Below, in pieces: positions 1-5,062 of a stretch of 5,062 nt of DNA. The stretch comes from Alphaproteobacteria bacterium (GTDB taxonomy: Bacteria > Pseudomonadota > Alphaproteobacteria > Micavibrionales > Micavibrionaceae). Under the pieces are notes generated by a model. The model was not told where the DNA came from. It saw only the letters and a list, made by a program, of their open reading frames with translations, and searched no databases. A program made the translations under genes and the position numbers. Position 1 is the first letter of the stretch; each line of letters starts with the position of its first letter. The stretch covers positions 1-5,062 of the forward strand of contig JAJFGT010000051.1 of the NCBI GenBank assembly GCA_021776015.1. Direction: 5' to 3'.

Positions 1-256
1 ATAGATCTTGAGCTGTACGAATAAGTGTTTGCAAATTATCTCCTGATGTATTTGCCACCTCATGCATCTCTTGAATTGCTTCATGGGCACGATTAATATT
101 AATAGAAAGATTAGAAACAAGCCGTTCCAAATCTCCCTTACTTTCCTTTAAAACTCTAAGCTGTGCTGACAAACGAATAGCAAAAAAGACAGTCCCCGCC
201 AAAAGAGCAAGAACAGCAAAATCTAAAAATGTTGAAAGATTCATATCAAAAATCAT
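1..256 (-). CDS. DUF6468-like flagellar-operon membrane protein, 3' end outside the window
   Basis: Only the first 85 residues are inside the window; the frame is open to the left edge. The protein begins MIFDMNLSTFLDF, has one hydrophobic segment at about residues 8-28 (AVLALLAGTVFFAI at its core), and then a polar, heptad-like helical stretch (about 29-85, rich in Leu, Glu, Gln and Lys) that looks like a coiled coil. A short single-pass protein of this build directly after fliM is the usual setting of the DUF6468 family in alphaproteobacteria; the family call is from context and general build, not from a search. Its molecular role is not established, and a part in motor or stator assembly is only inferred. 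The start at 256 is preferred because an in-frame TAA lies directly upstream and a weak purine patch (ATGGA) sits 8 bases before it; a second ATG at 244 has no such patch. It lies 31 bp after fliM and is probably co-transcribed with it. Confidence 0.72.
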   Translation of the reverse strand, partial: MIFDMNLSTFLDFAVLALLAGTVFFAIRLSAQLRVLKESKGDLERLVSNLSININRAHEAIQEMHEVANTSGDNLQTLIRTAQDL

Positions 257-287
257 TTATTATATCCATTCTAACTATCGACAAAGA

Positions 288-1385
288 TTAATCTTTATTC
301 TTTGGAACATAGTCTTCAATCTTCACTGCGATATTTTGGTCTTTTCGTCCCATAGGCCCTCTAAAAATAGGGATATCACCGCATCGAAGTTCTATTTTAT
401 CTGTTGGTTTTGTATTAAAGTAAAGTGTGTCCCCAACCCTAACATTTAAAATTTCACTTAACTCCAGTGTAATCTCGCCTAAAACAGCTTGTAAGTAAAT
501 ATCTGTTTGATGTAATTCATACGTTAAGTGATTTTCCCAAATAGAGTCACGTCCAAATTTTTCTCCCATAAACATTTGAAGAAGAAGCTCACGCACAGGT
601 TCTAATGTTGCATAGGGAATTAATATTTCAACCCGCCCTCCTCTATCTCCCATGTCAACCCGCATTCGAACAAGCACACAAGCATTTCCACTTTGTGTAA
701 TCGCAGCAAAACGAGGATTTGTTTCCATGCGTTCTAAAGAAAAACTAACAGGAGAGAGGGGGTCAAATGCTGATGACAGATCATTCAAAGAAACATTAAC
801 CATCCGCTCAATAAGCCTTGTTTCTATCGTTGTATAAGGTCGCCCCTCAACACGAACAGATGGATTTCCTTTACGTCCTCCAAGGAGAACATCTACAACA
901 GAATAAATAAGAGGACTATCTGTCACCATCAAGGCATAGTTATCCCACTCTTCTGCCTTAAAGACAGATAACATAGCTGGCAATGGAATTGAGTTCATAT
1001 AATCACCAAACCGTACTGTAGAGACTTGGTCCAGACTCACATCCACATTATCAGATGTTAAATTTCGAAGTGACGTTGACATTAGACGCACAAGGCGATC
1101 AAATACAACATCAAGCATGGGGAGACGTTCATAATTGACAAGCGCGGAGTTAATGAGCGCCATAACCCCCGAACCGTTTGAAATACCAGAAAAATCATCA
1201 TCGAATCCAAGAAGACTATCTATTTCCTCTTGATTTAGAATGCGTTCTCCAACGTCTCCATAGATAGTGTCATCATCATCCCCATCAGAATCATGCTCAG
1301 ATGCCATTAAGTCATCCACATTTTCCTCAGACTCTTGATGATCTTCTTCCTCAGTATAATCATCCAAGGCGTGTGTATCGCTCAT
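288..1385 (-). CDS. fliM: Flagellar motor switch protein FliM
   Basis: FliM is the middle component of the flagellar C-ring. It binds phosphorylated CheY and passes the signal to FliG and FliN to reverse or stop rotation. The 365 residues show the family's three parts. The N-terminal CheY-binding motif is ILNQEEIDSLLGF at residues 49-61. The middle CheC-like domain spans about 75-275, with the family signatures GGRKG (169-173), EGRPYTTIE (180-188) and ETNPRF (221-226). The C-terminal SpoA (FliN-like) domain spans about 290-360, with VRVGDTLYF at 315-323. The first 48 residues form a strongly acidic, probably disordered extension (runs such as TEEEDHQESEE and DGDDDD); most classical FliM proteins start within a few residues of the motif. 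An internal Met27 could be an alternative start, but Met1 has a purine-rich GAGA 5 bases upstream. It lies 51 bp after fliL in the same direction. Confidence 0.97.
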   Translation of the reverse strand: MSDTHALDDYTEEEDHQESEENVDDLMASEHDSDGDDDDTIYGDVGERILNQEEIDSLLGFDDDFSGISNGSGVMALINSALVNYERLPMLDVVFDRLVRLMSTSLRNLTSDNVDVSLDQVSTVRFGDYMNSIPLPAMLSVFKAEEWDNYALMVTDSPLIYSVVDVLLGGRKGNPSVRVEGRPYTTIETRLIERMVNVSLNDLSSAFDPLSPVSFSLERMETNPRFAAITQSGNACVLVRMRVDMGDRGGRVEILIPYATLEPVRELLLQMFMGEKFGRDSIWENHLTYELHQTDIYLQAVLGEITLELSEILNVRVGDTLYFNTKPTDKIELRCGDIPIFRGPMGRKDQNIAVKIEDYVPKNKD

Positions 1386-1436
1386 ATTATTCTCGTCCCG
1401 TTAAAATCACTGAGCACAAAAACTCTTAACCTATTT

Positions 1437-1994
1437 CTATTGTACAATAATTTCATCAAAGAGCACATCCTTTACCTTAACAGGATAAGCCGCCGTATTC
1501 ACTCGGGACAAAAGCTCAATTTGTAAACGATACTTCCCCTTAGAACCACGGAGATCTTCGACACGAAGTTCTCTAAGATAGGTTTGAAATTGATCTTTAA
1601 CTCGTGGTAATACAGACTCTACAATCTCCAAATCTCTTTGATTAGAGAGTTCAAGCTGTACACTCAAACGGAGAAGATGAGATCGCCCATCATCGCTTCC
1701 AAGATTAACAATCATGTCGGGAATGGGTAAAAACACAATATGTTCAATATCTCCCAACTGACTATAATCCGTACCTCCCGCTTCTGTACCTTCTATAACA
1801 TGTTCCGTGGACTCTGCCTCTACAGCATGGTCTTTATTTAAAAACCTATCCAACGTTCCGCTAAAATACAAACCTGCCACAACAGCAACCAATAGTAGAA
1901 TGGGAAGCATAATAAAGAGAACTTTATTAAGCCCTCCCTTTTCAGTTAAGGACTCTTCATCAGAAGGAGCAGCCAGATCAAGATTATCAGACAT
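1437..1994 (-). CDS. fliL: Flagellar basal body-associated protein FliL
   Basis: FliL is a single-pass inner membrane protein that surrounds or contacts the MotA/MotB stator and supports motor torque and stator engagement. The 185-residue product has a short charged cytoplasmic N-terminus (1-24), one strong membrane segment at about 25-45 (LFIMLPILLLVAVVAGLYF), a variable acidic linker (about 50-82) and the periplasmic FliL domain (about 85-185). The domain shows the typical order: FLPIPDMIVNLGS, then LRLSVQLEL, then the helix around RVKDQFQTYLREL (131-143) and LRGSKGKYRLQIELLSRVN, ending with VKDVLFDEIIVQ. Length is normal for the family. The start codon has a purine-rich stretch (GAGATAGG, on the minus strand at 2006-1999) just upstream. 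It is the first gene of the leftward flagellar cluster. Confidence 0.95.
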   Translation of the reverse strand: MSDNLDLAAPSDEESLTEKGGLNKVLFIMLPILLLVAVVAGLYFSGTLDRFLNKDHAVEAESTEHVIEGTEAGGTDYSQLGDIEHIVFLPIPDMIVNLGSDDGRSHLLRLSVQLELSNQRDLEIVESVLPRVKDQFQTYLRELRVEDLRGSKGKYRLQIELLSRVNTAAYPVKVKDVLFDEIIVQ

Positions 1995-2010
1995 AAGACC
2001 TATCTCTTTG

Positions 2011-2038
2011 TTCTATAAATTATATATTCTATAAATTA
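2011..2038. repeat. 12-bp direct repeat upstream of fliL
   Basis: TTCTATAAATTA occurs twice without mismatch, at 2011-2022 and 2027-2038, with a 16-base period. The repeat lies in the 5' leader or promoter of fliL and overlaps the candidate -10 elements. It could be a tandem operator or just a small duplication in AT-rich DNA. Confidence 0.55.
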
Positions 2039-2053
2039 AATGTGTTTTTACAA
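2019..2053 (-). promoter_or_regulatory. Candidate sigma70-type promoter for fliL-fliM
   Basis: Read on the minus strand, a TTGTAA box (2053-2048) is followed after 16 bases by TAGAAT (2031-2026), a fair match to -35 and -10 elements. A perfect TATAAT (2024-2019) lies just downstream but has no -35 match at 17-18 bases. This would start transcription about 20-30 bases upstream of the fliL start codon. The whole region is AT-rich, so chance matches are likely. No convincing sigma54 (GG-N10-GC) site or full CtrA site (TTAA-N7-TTAA) was found by eye. Confidence 0.35.
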
Positions 2054-2105
2054 TTATTAAAAAATCAATATAAACTAGTCTACATGATTTTATAGTATTG
2101 ATATA

Positions 2106-2123
2106 GATATTCTTAAGAATATC
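2106..2123. promoter_or_regulatory. Perfect 18-bp palindrome at the centre of the divergent intergenic region
   Basis: GATATTCTTAAGAATATC is self-complementary over all 18 bases with no spacer. Its centre (2114.5) matches the midpoint of the fliL/hydrolase intergenic region (2115), about 120 bp from each start codon. It is not followed by a T-run on either strand, so it does not look like an intrinsic terminator. A dimeric regulator binding site is the most natural reading, but this is inference; no regulator family is identifiable from the motif. Confidence 0.45.
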
Positions 2124-2151
2124 CCCTTTGACTTCAGATGGCTTTCACAAT

Positions 2152-2166
2152 TTTCTATATTAGAAA
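2152..2166. repeat. Short inverted repeat upstream of the hydrolase gene
   Basis: TTTCTA and TAGAAA are perfect 6-bp arms around a 3-base centre (TAT). The element lies 70 bases before the hydrolase start, in the region where its promoter is expected. It may be an operator half-site pair or a chance dyad in AT-rich sequence. Confidence 0.3.
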
Positions 2167-2195
2167 CAAGCAAAACATTATAAGATCAATTTTGA

Positions 2196-2213
2196 AGAGC
2201 TTAATATAGCTCT
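2196..2213 (+). repeat. Small stem-loop in the hydrolase leader
   Basis: AGAGCT (2196-2201) pairs with AGCTCT (2208-2213) around the 6-base loop TAATAT. It ends 22 bases before the hydrolase start codon, so if transcribed it would form a weak hairpin in the 5' leader. No T-run follows. It could affect translation initiation, but nothing shows this directly. Confidence 0.3.
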
Positions 2214-2235
2214 GCCTTTCTATACAAAACTATGA

Positions 2236-3057
2236 ATGATAGACATTATGAACCTTGCGACAGAAAAAATAAGCCTTTGGCTCGCACACTACCTTCAAAA
2301 AGAAATATCCGATTACAGCCCAGCCGCCACAACAAATATTCAAAATCTTAAATCTTCTCTACAGCCAGGGGATATTCTTTTAGTTGAAGGAAATCTTAGA
2401 GTTAGCAGCGCTATTAAATATTTAACACAATCAACATGGTCTCATGCTGCCTTTTACGCAGGCACCATTCCTGATGTTATTTCTAAAGAAAGCAATGCGT
2501 CTTCCAATGAAATAGTTAACGATCCACCCTGCCTAATTGAAGCAGATATTATACAAGGTGTTATTGCAGTCCCTCTATCTAAATATGCAGATAAACACAC
2601 ACGTATCTGTCGCCCCATCAAATTAAGCACAAAAGATAGGGAAAAACTCATTTCTTTCATGATAGATAAACTTGGAACACAGTATGACATTAAGAACGTC
2701 ATAGATCTTTTGCGCTATTTATTACCAGAACCTCCTGTTCCTGTACGATGGAGACGGCGAATGCTCGCATTAGGCAGTGGTGATCCTACACGAGCTATCT
2801 GTTCAACTTTAATCGCTCAATCTTTTCAGTCTATCCATTATCCAATTTTACCTAAAGTTCAAACAAGGAAAAGATGTAATAAAGATGCTGAGGATTGCTC
2901 AGATGATGAGATTATGGAGATCCGTCATCATAGCCTATTTGTCCCACGCGACTTTGATATTTCACCCTATTTTAAAATCATCAAACCAACCCTTGAATCT
3001 GGCTTTAACTACAAAGATATTCAATGGGCAAAAGAACAACATCTTAAGCAAATATGA
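2236..3057 (+). CDS. YiiX/YebB-like permuted NlpC/P60 cysteine hydrolase (C92 type)
   Basis: The protein belongs by motif to the circularly permuted papain-fold hydrolases (YiiX/YebB, Peptidase_C92), whose members cleave amide or ester bonds; the substrate is unknown for most. Seen in the 273 residues: the opening LQPGDILLVEG (42-52), the histidine motif TWSHAAFYAG with His70, a likely third polar residue Glu103 in LIEADIIQGV, a YDIKNVIDLLRYLL segment (150-163), and the cysteine motif AICSTLIAQSF with Cys189. The His-before-Cys order is what marks the permuted fold. A basic stretch RWRRR (171-175) precedes the Cys motif. No signal peptide, lipobox or membrane segment is evident, so it is probably cytoplasmic or peripheral. 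The start is uncertain: ATG at 2236 or in-frame ATG at 2248 (Met5, MNLATEKISLWLAHYL), neither with a clear Shine-Dalgarno. The GNAT gene downstream overlaps its stop by ATGA. Confidence 0.85.
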   Translation: MIDIMNLATEKISLWLAHYLQKEISDYSPAATTNIQNLKSSLQPGDILLVEGNLRVSSAIKYLTQSTWSHAAFYAGTIPDVISKESNASSNEIVNDPPCLIEADIIQGVIAVPLSKYADKHTRICRPIKLSTKDREKLISFMIDKLGTQYDIKNVIDLLRYLLPEPPVPVRWRRRMLALGSGDPTRAICSTLIAQSFQSIHYPILPKVQTRKRCNKDAEDCSDDEIMEIRHHSLFVPRDFDISPYFKIIKPTLESGFNYKDIQWAKEQHLKQI

Positions 3058-3563
3058 TTTCCATTCGAACAGCGACAGAAGCCGATTATATTTTCTTTCC
3101 AGAGATTGAACTTTCTGCTGCGCAAGCCTTTCGAAAATATGATCTCGATATAATTGCCGATATGGAACCTGCTACTATTGAAGACTATAAAAACCTCCCC
3201 AAAAAATCTGTTATTCACGTGGCAGAACATCTCACTAAAAATCTTGTAGGATTTGCGGTCACAACTGAAATCGACAATCAAGCTTACTTAAAGGAAATTT
3301 CTGTTCAAGAAGATATGTCAGGTCAGGGTATAGGGCGAGAATTACTTCAAGCTGTCATTCAGCAGGCCAAGCAATCTGGATATAAATTTTTAACTTTAAC
3401 AAGTTTTACTGATATTCCATTCAATGTTCCTTTTTATAAAAAGAACCATTTCTCCATTTTTGAACCTGATCATAATTGGCCCGAATTATTGGACATTCGT
3501 ATAAAAGAAAAAGATCTTGAGATTAACCCTAGAGTTGCTATGAGATTGAATCTTGTGAAATAA
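3054..3563 (+). CDS. GNAT-family N-acetyltransferase
   Basis: GNAT enzymes transfer an acetyl (or other acyl) group from CoA to an amine. The 169 residues follow the fold: MISIRTATEADY (1-12) as strand 1 and helix 1, VGFAVTTEIDNQAYLKEISV (65-84) as the central strands, and motif A at 85-98 (QEDMSGQGIGRELL) for the CoA pyrophosphate loop. Then come helix 3 (about 96-109), strand LTLTSFTDIPFN (113-124) and FYKKNHF (127-133), where Tyr128 is the likely general acid. In the R/Q-x-x-G-x-G consensus the first residue is Ser89 here, while G92-I93-G94 is intact. The acceptor cannot be told; small molecules, peptides or ribosomal proteins are all possible. Its ATG overlaps the hydrolase stop (ATGA), pointing to translational coupling. 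Its last 26 bp overlap the end of the convergent YgjV-like gene. Confidence 0.9.
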   Translation: MISIRTATEADYIFFPEIELSAAQAFRKYDLDIIADMEPATIEDYKNLPKKSVIHVAEHLTKNLVGFAVTTEIDNQAYLKEISVQEDMSGQGIGRELLQAVIQQAKQSGYKFLTLTSFTDIPFNVPFYKKNHFSIFEPDHNWPELLDIRIKEKDLEINPRVAMRLNLVK

Positions 3564-4113
3564 AATCTCTATTTTCAGAAGGGTTTTTCTGAAATCTATA
3601 TCTCATTATTCCTACAATATTGGATACAAAAGTTATACAGATCATTAAAACACCTGAATAAGACCCTAAAGATACAAATAATATCATCCATGATATCTGA
3701 TGTCCTATCGCCAAAAGACGATACACATAAAAACGATCCCTAAACCAGATAGCGACAGACATAAACGTTGTTCCGAGAGCTGCCCCAATTTCATAAATTG
3801 TTTCACCTAAAAATAGAATCATACACCAAGCAAAGATTACATAGAAAATGATAACGACTTTCATAAGTCGATCGCTTCCCCAAGCACCACAGATATTTCG
3901 ACACATCGCCCCTAGAGTAATCATCATTGAAGAATAACTATCCAAACCGAAGTAGTGAATCGCATAACAAATGTCTGCGGGAACATAGAGGGCTGTTGTA
4001 TGACGAGGAGATTTAAATTGATAAGACAGAACGAAAAAAAATAAAGCAATCCATCCCATCAATTGATAAAAAGATGTTGGATTTCCAAAATTCTCTAATA
4101 TTTCAGTAAACAC
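3538..4113 (-). CDS. YgjV-like inner membrane protein
   Basis: The 191-residue product is very hydrophobic, with about six possible membrane segments (roughly 16-32, 41-56, 60-72, 84-104, 108-123, 132-150 and 152-171, two of them short). The motif GWIALFFFVLSYQFKSPR near the N-terminus (20-37), followed by a polar turn and LGAMCRNICGAW (67-78), resembles the YgjV (Imp-YgjV) family of inner membrane proteins of unknown function; this is recognition by eye, not a search. The start is a GTG, the first in-frame start after the atpC stop; an alternative ATG at 4059 (residue 19) would remove a hydrophilic lead. Neither has a strong ribosome-binding site; GAAGG lies 14 bases before the GTG. It follows atpC after 6 bp and is in the same reading frame, so it is likely co-transcribed with the ATP synthase genes. 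Its C-terminal tail overlaps the GNAT gene end. Confidence 0.75.
   Translation of the reverse strand: MFTEILENFGNPTSFYQLMGWIALFFFVLSYQFKSPRHTTALYVPADICYAIHYFGLDSYSSMMITLGAMCRNICGAWGSDRLMKVVIIFYVIFAWCMILFLGETIYEIGAALGTTFMSVAIWFRDRFYVYRLLAIGHQISWMILFVSLGSYSGVLMICITFVSNIVGIMRYRFQKNPSENRDFISQDSIS
3573..3594 (+). terminator. Hairpin just after the GNAT stop, weak terminator candidate
   Basis: TTTCAGAA (3573-3580) pairs perfectly with TTCTGAAA (3587-3594) around the loop GGGTTT, starting 9 bases after the GNAT stop codon. The stem is only 8 bp and AT-rich, and the bases after it (TCTATATC) are not a real T-run, so termination efficiency is doubtful. It lies inside the 3' coding end of the convergent YgjV-like gene, so it is also constrained as codons. 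Confidence 0.3.
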
Positions 4114-4119
4114 GTTGGC

Positions 4120-4545
4120 TTAAAGTGCCTTCAGTTTAGCCTGTGCTACATGAAGATCTCGAGAGAGTTGTTTTTGATCTCCTCCCACTGCTTCTGCCAC
4201 AAGGTGACTTTCAATGGACACAATTTCTGCTTCAATGGTGGCTCTATCAAGATCAGTGACGAGAATGGCTTCTTCAGCAAGAACCGTACAATTTTCTGAC
4301 GAGATATCAACAAAACCACCTGCAACAAAAAAACGTTCTGGAACAAAATCTGATGAGGTATTTTTCTCTTTCAAAATTTCAATGACACCAGGACGCATCG
4401 ATACAATAAAAGATTCATGGCCTTTACGAATCCCGAAATCTCCATCCTGCCCAGGAACAGTGACTTGAAAAACAGGCATCTCCATCAATCTTTTAGCAGG
4501 AGAGACAAGTTCAAAGTGGAATCTATTATCTTGTGTTTCAGTCAT
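4120..4545 (-). CDS. atpC: F1F0 ATP synthase subunit epsilon
   Basis: Epsilon is part of the central stalk of F1, rotates with gamma, and inhibits ATP hydrolysis through its C-terminal helices. The 141 residues have the expected two domains. The N-terminal beta-sandwich (about 8-90) contains FELVSPAKRL, FQVTVPGQDGDFGI (26-39), SMRPGVIEIL (49-58) and FFVAGGFVDIS (72-82). The C-terminal helical hairpin (about 98-141) begins DRATIEAEI and ends AQAKLKAL. The loop after GDFG is IRKGHESF instead of the more usual V-L-x-GHAPL type, with Arg40-Lys41 in place of the common hydrophobic pair. It starts 6 bp after the atpD stop, normal for the atp operon. Its own upstream sequence has only a weak AGAAG, within the end of atpD, so translation coupled to atpD is likely. 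Length is typical. Confidence 0.96.
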   Translation of the reverse strand: MTETQDNRFHFELVSPAKRLMEMPVFQVTVPGQDGDFGIRKGHESFIVSMRPGVIEILKEKNTSSDFVPERFFVAGGFVDISSENCTVLAEEAILVTDLDRATIEAEIVSIESHLVAEAVGGDQKQLSRDLHVAQAKLKAL

Positions 4546-4551
4546 CGTTTG

Positions 4552-5062
<511 letters not shown>

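Noticed and set aside
652..837. 61-codon plus-strand open frame inside fliM
   Set aside because: It is antisense to a well-supported fliM, resembles no protein, and has no ribosome-binding site.
1335..1526. 63-codon plus-strand open frame across the fliL-fliM junction
   Set aside because: Low-complexity hydrophobic shadow of two real minus-strand genes.
1807..2034. 75-codon plus-strand open frame opposite the fliL start
   Set aside because: Antisense to fliL and its promoter region; composition is that of a shadow frame.
2061..2091. Inverted repeat AAAATCA/TGATTTT with a 17-base spacer
   Set aside because: The arms are short and the spacer long; this is expected by chance in such AT-rich DNA.
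2128..2161. TTGACT plus TATATT as a hydrolase promoter
   Set aside because: The spacer is 22 bases, too long for a normal sigma70 promoter, and no better -10 sits at 16-18 bases.
2454..2702. 82-codon minus-strand open frame inside the hydrolase gene
   Set aside because: The sense frame carries clear catalytic motifs; the antisense one shows none.
3021..3281. 86-codon minus-strand open frame opposite the GNAT start
   Set aside because: Cys/Phe-rich shadow of the GNAT gene, with no recognisable domain.

Overview
This 5 kb window looks like an ordinary chromosomal segment of a flagellated, AT-rich alphaproteobacterium (by eye roughly 60% A+T; not counted). The clade call rests on three things: a FliL-FliM pair followed by a DUF6468-type membrane protein, a FliM with a long acidic stretch before its CheY-binding motif, and a permuted NlpC/P60-like hydrolase of the type common in alphaproteobacteria. 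A host-associated member of the Rhodospirillales or Acetobacterales would fit, but the sequence here cannot settle the genus.

Layout. On the left, about 1-1994, all on the minus strand: fliL, then fliM, then a DUF6468-like gene cut by the window edge. This reads as one flagellar motor operon running leftward from a promoter near 2020-2053. In the middle, 1995-2235, is a 241-bp AT-rich divergent intergenic region. It holds a candidate fliL promoter, a 12-bp direct repeat and several dyads, including a perfect 18-bp palindrome at its exact midpoint. To the right on the plus strand are a YiiX/YebB-like cysteine hydrolase (C92/NlpC-P60 permuted papain fold) and a GNAT acetyltransferase, joined by an ATGA overlap. 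Converging on them from the right edge on the minus strand are the 3' part of atpD, then atpC, then a YgjV-like membrane protein. The last three are nearly contiguous, with 6-bp gaps. The YgjV-like gene and the GNAT gene overlap tail to tail by 26 bp.

Function. FliL and FliM are parts of the flagellar motor: FliL supports the stator, FliM is the switch and CheY-P receptor. AtpD and AtpC are the catalytic beta and regulatory epsilon subunits of F1 ATP synthase. The hydrolase/GNAT pair is probably co-translated, with unknown substrates. No RNA gene, mobile element or CRISPR array was seen, and no stretch above 300 bases lacks a gene. I found no convincing undescribed system. The most checkable oddities are the central palindrome, the YgjV-like gene attached to the atp operon, the convergent coding overlap and the hydrolase-acetyltransferase coupling.
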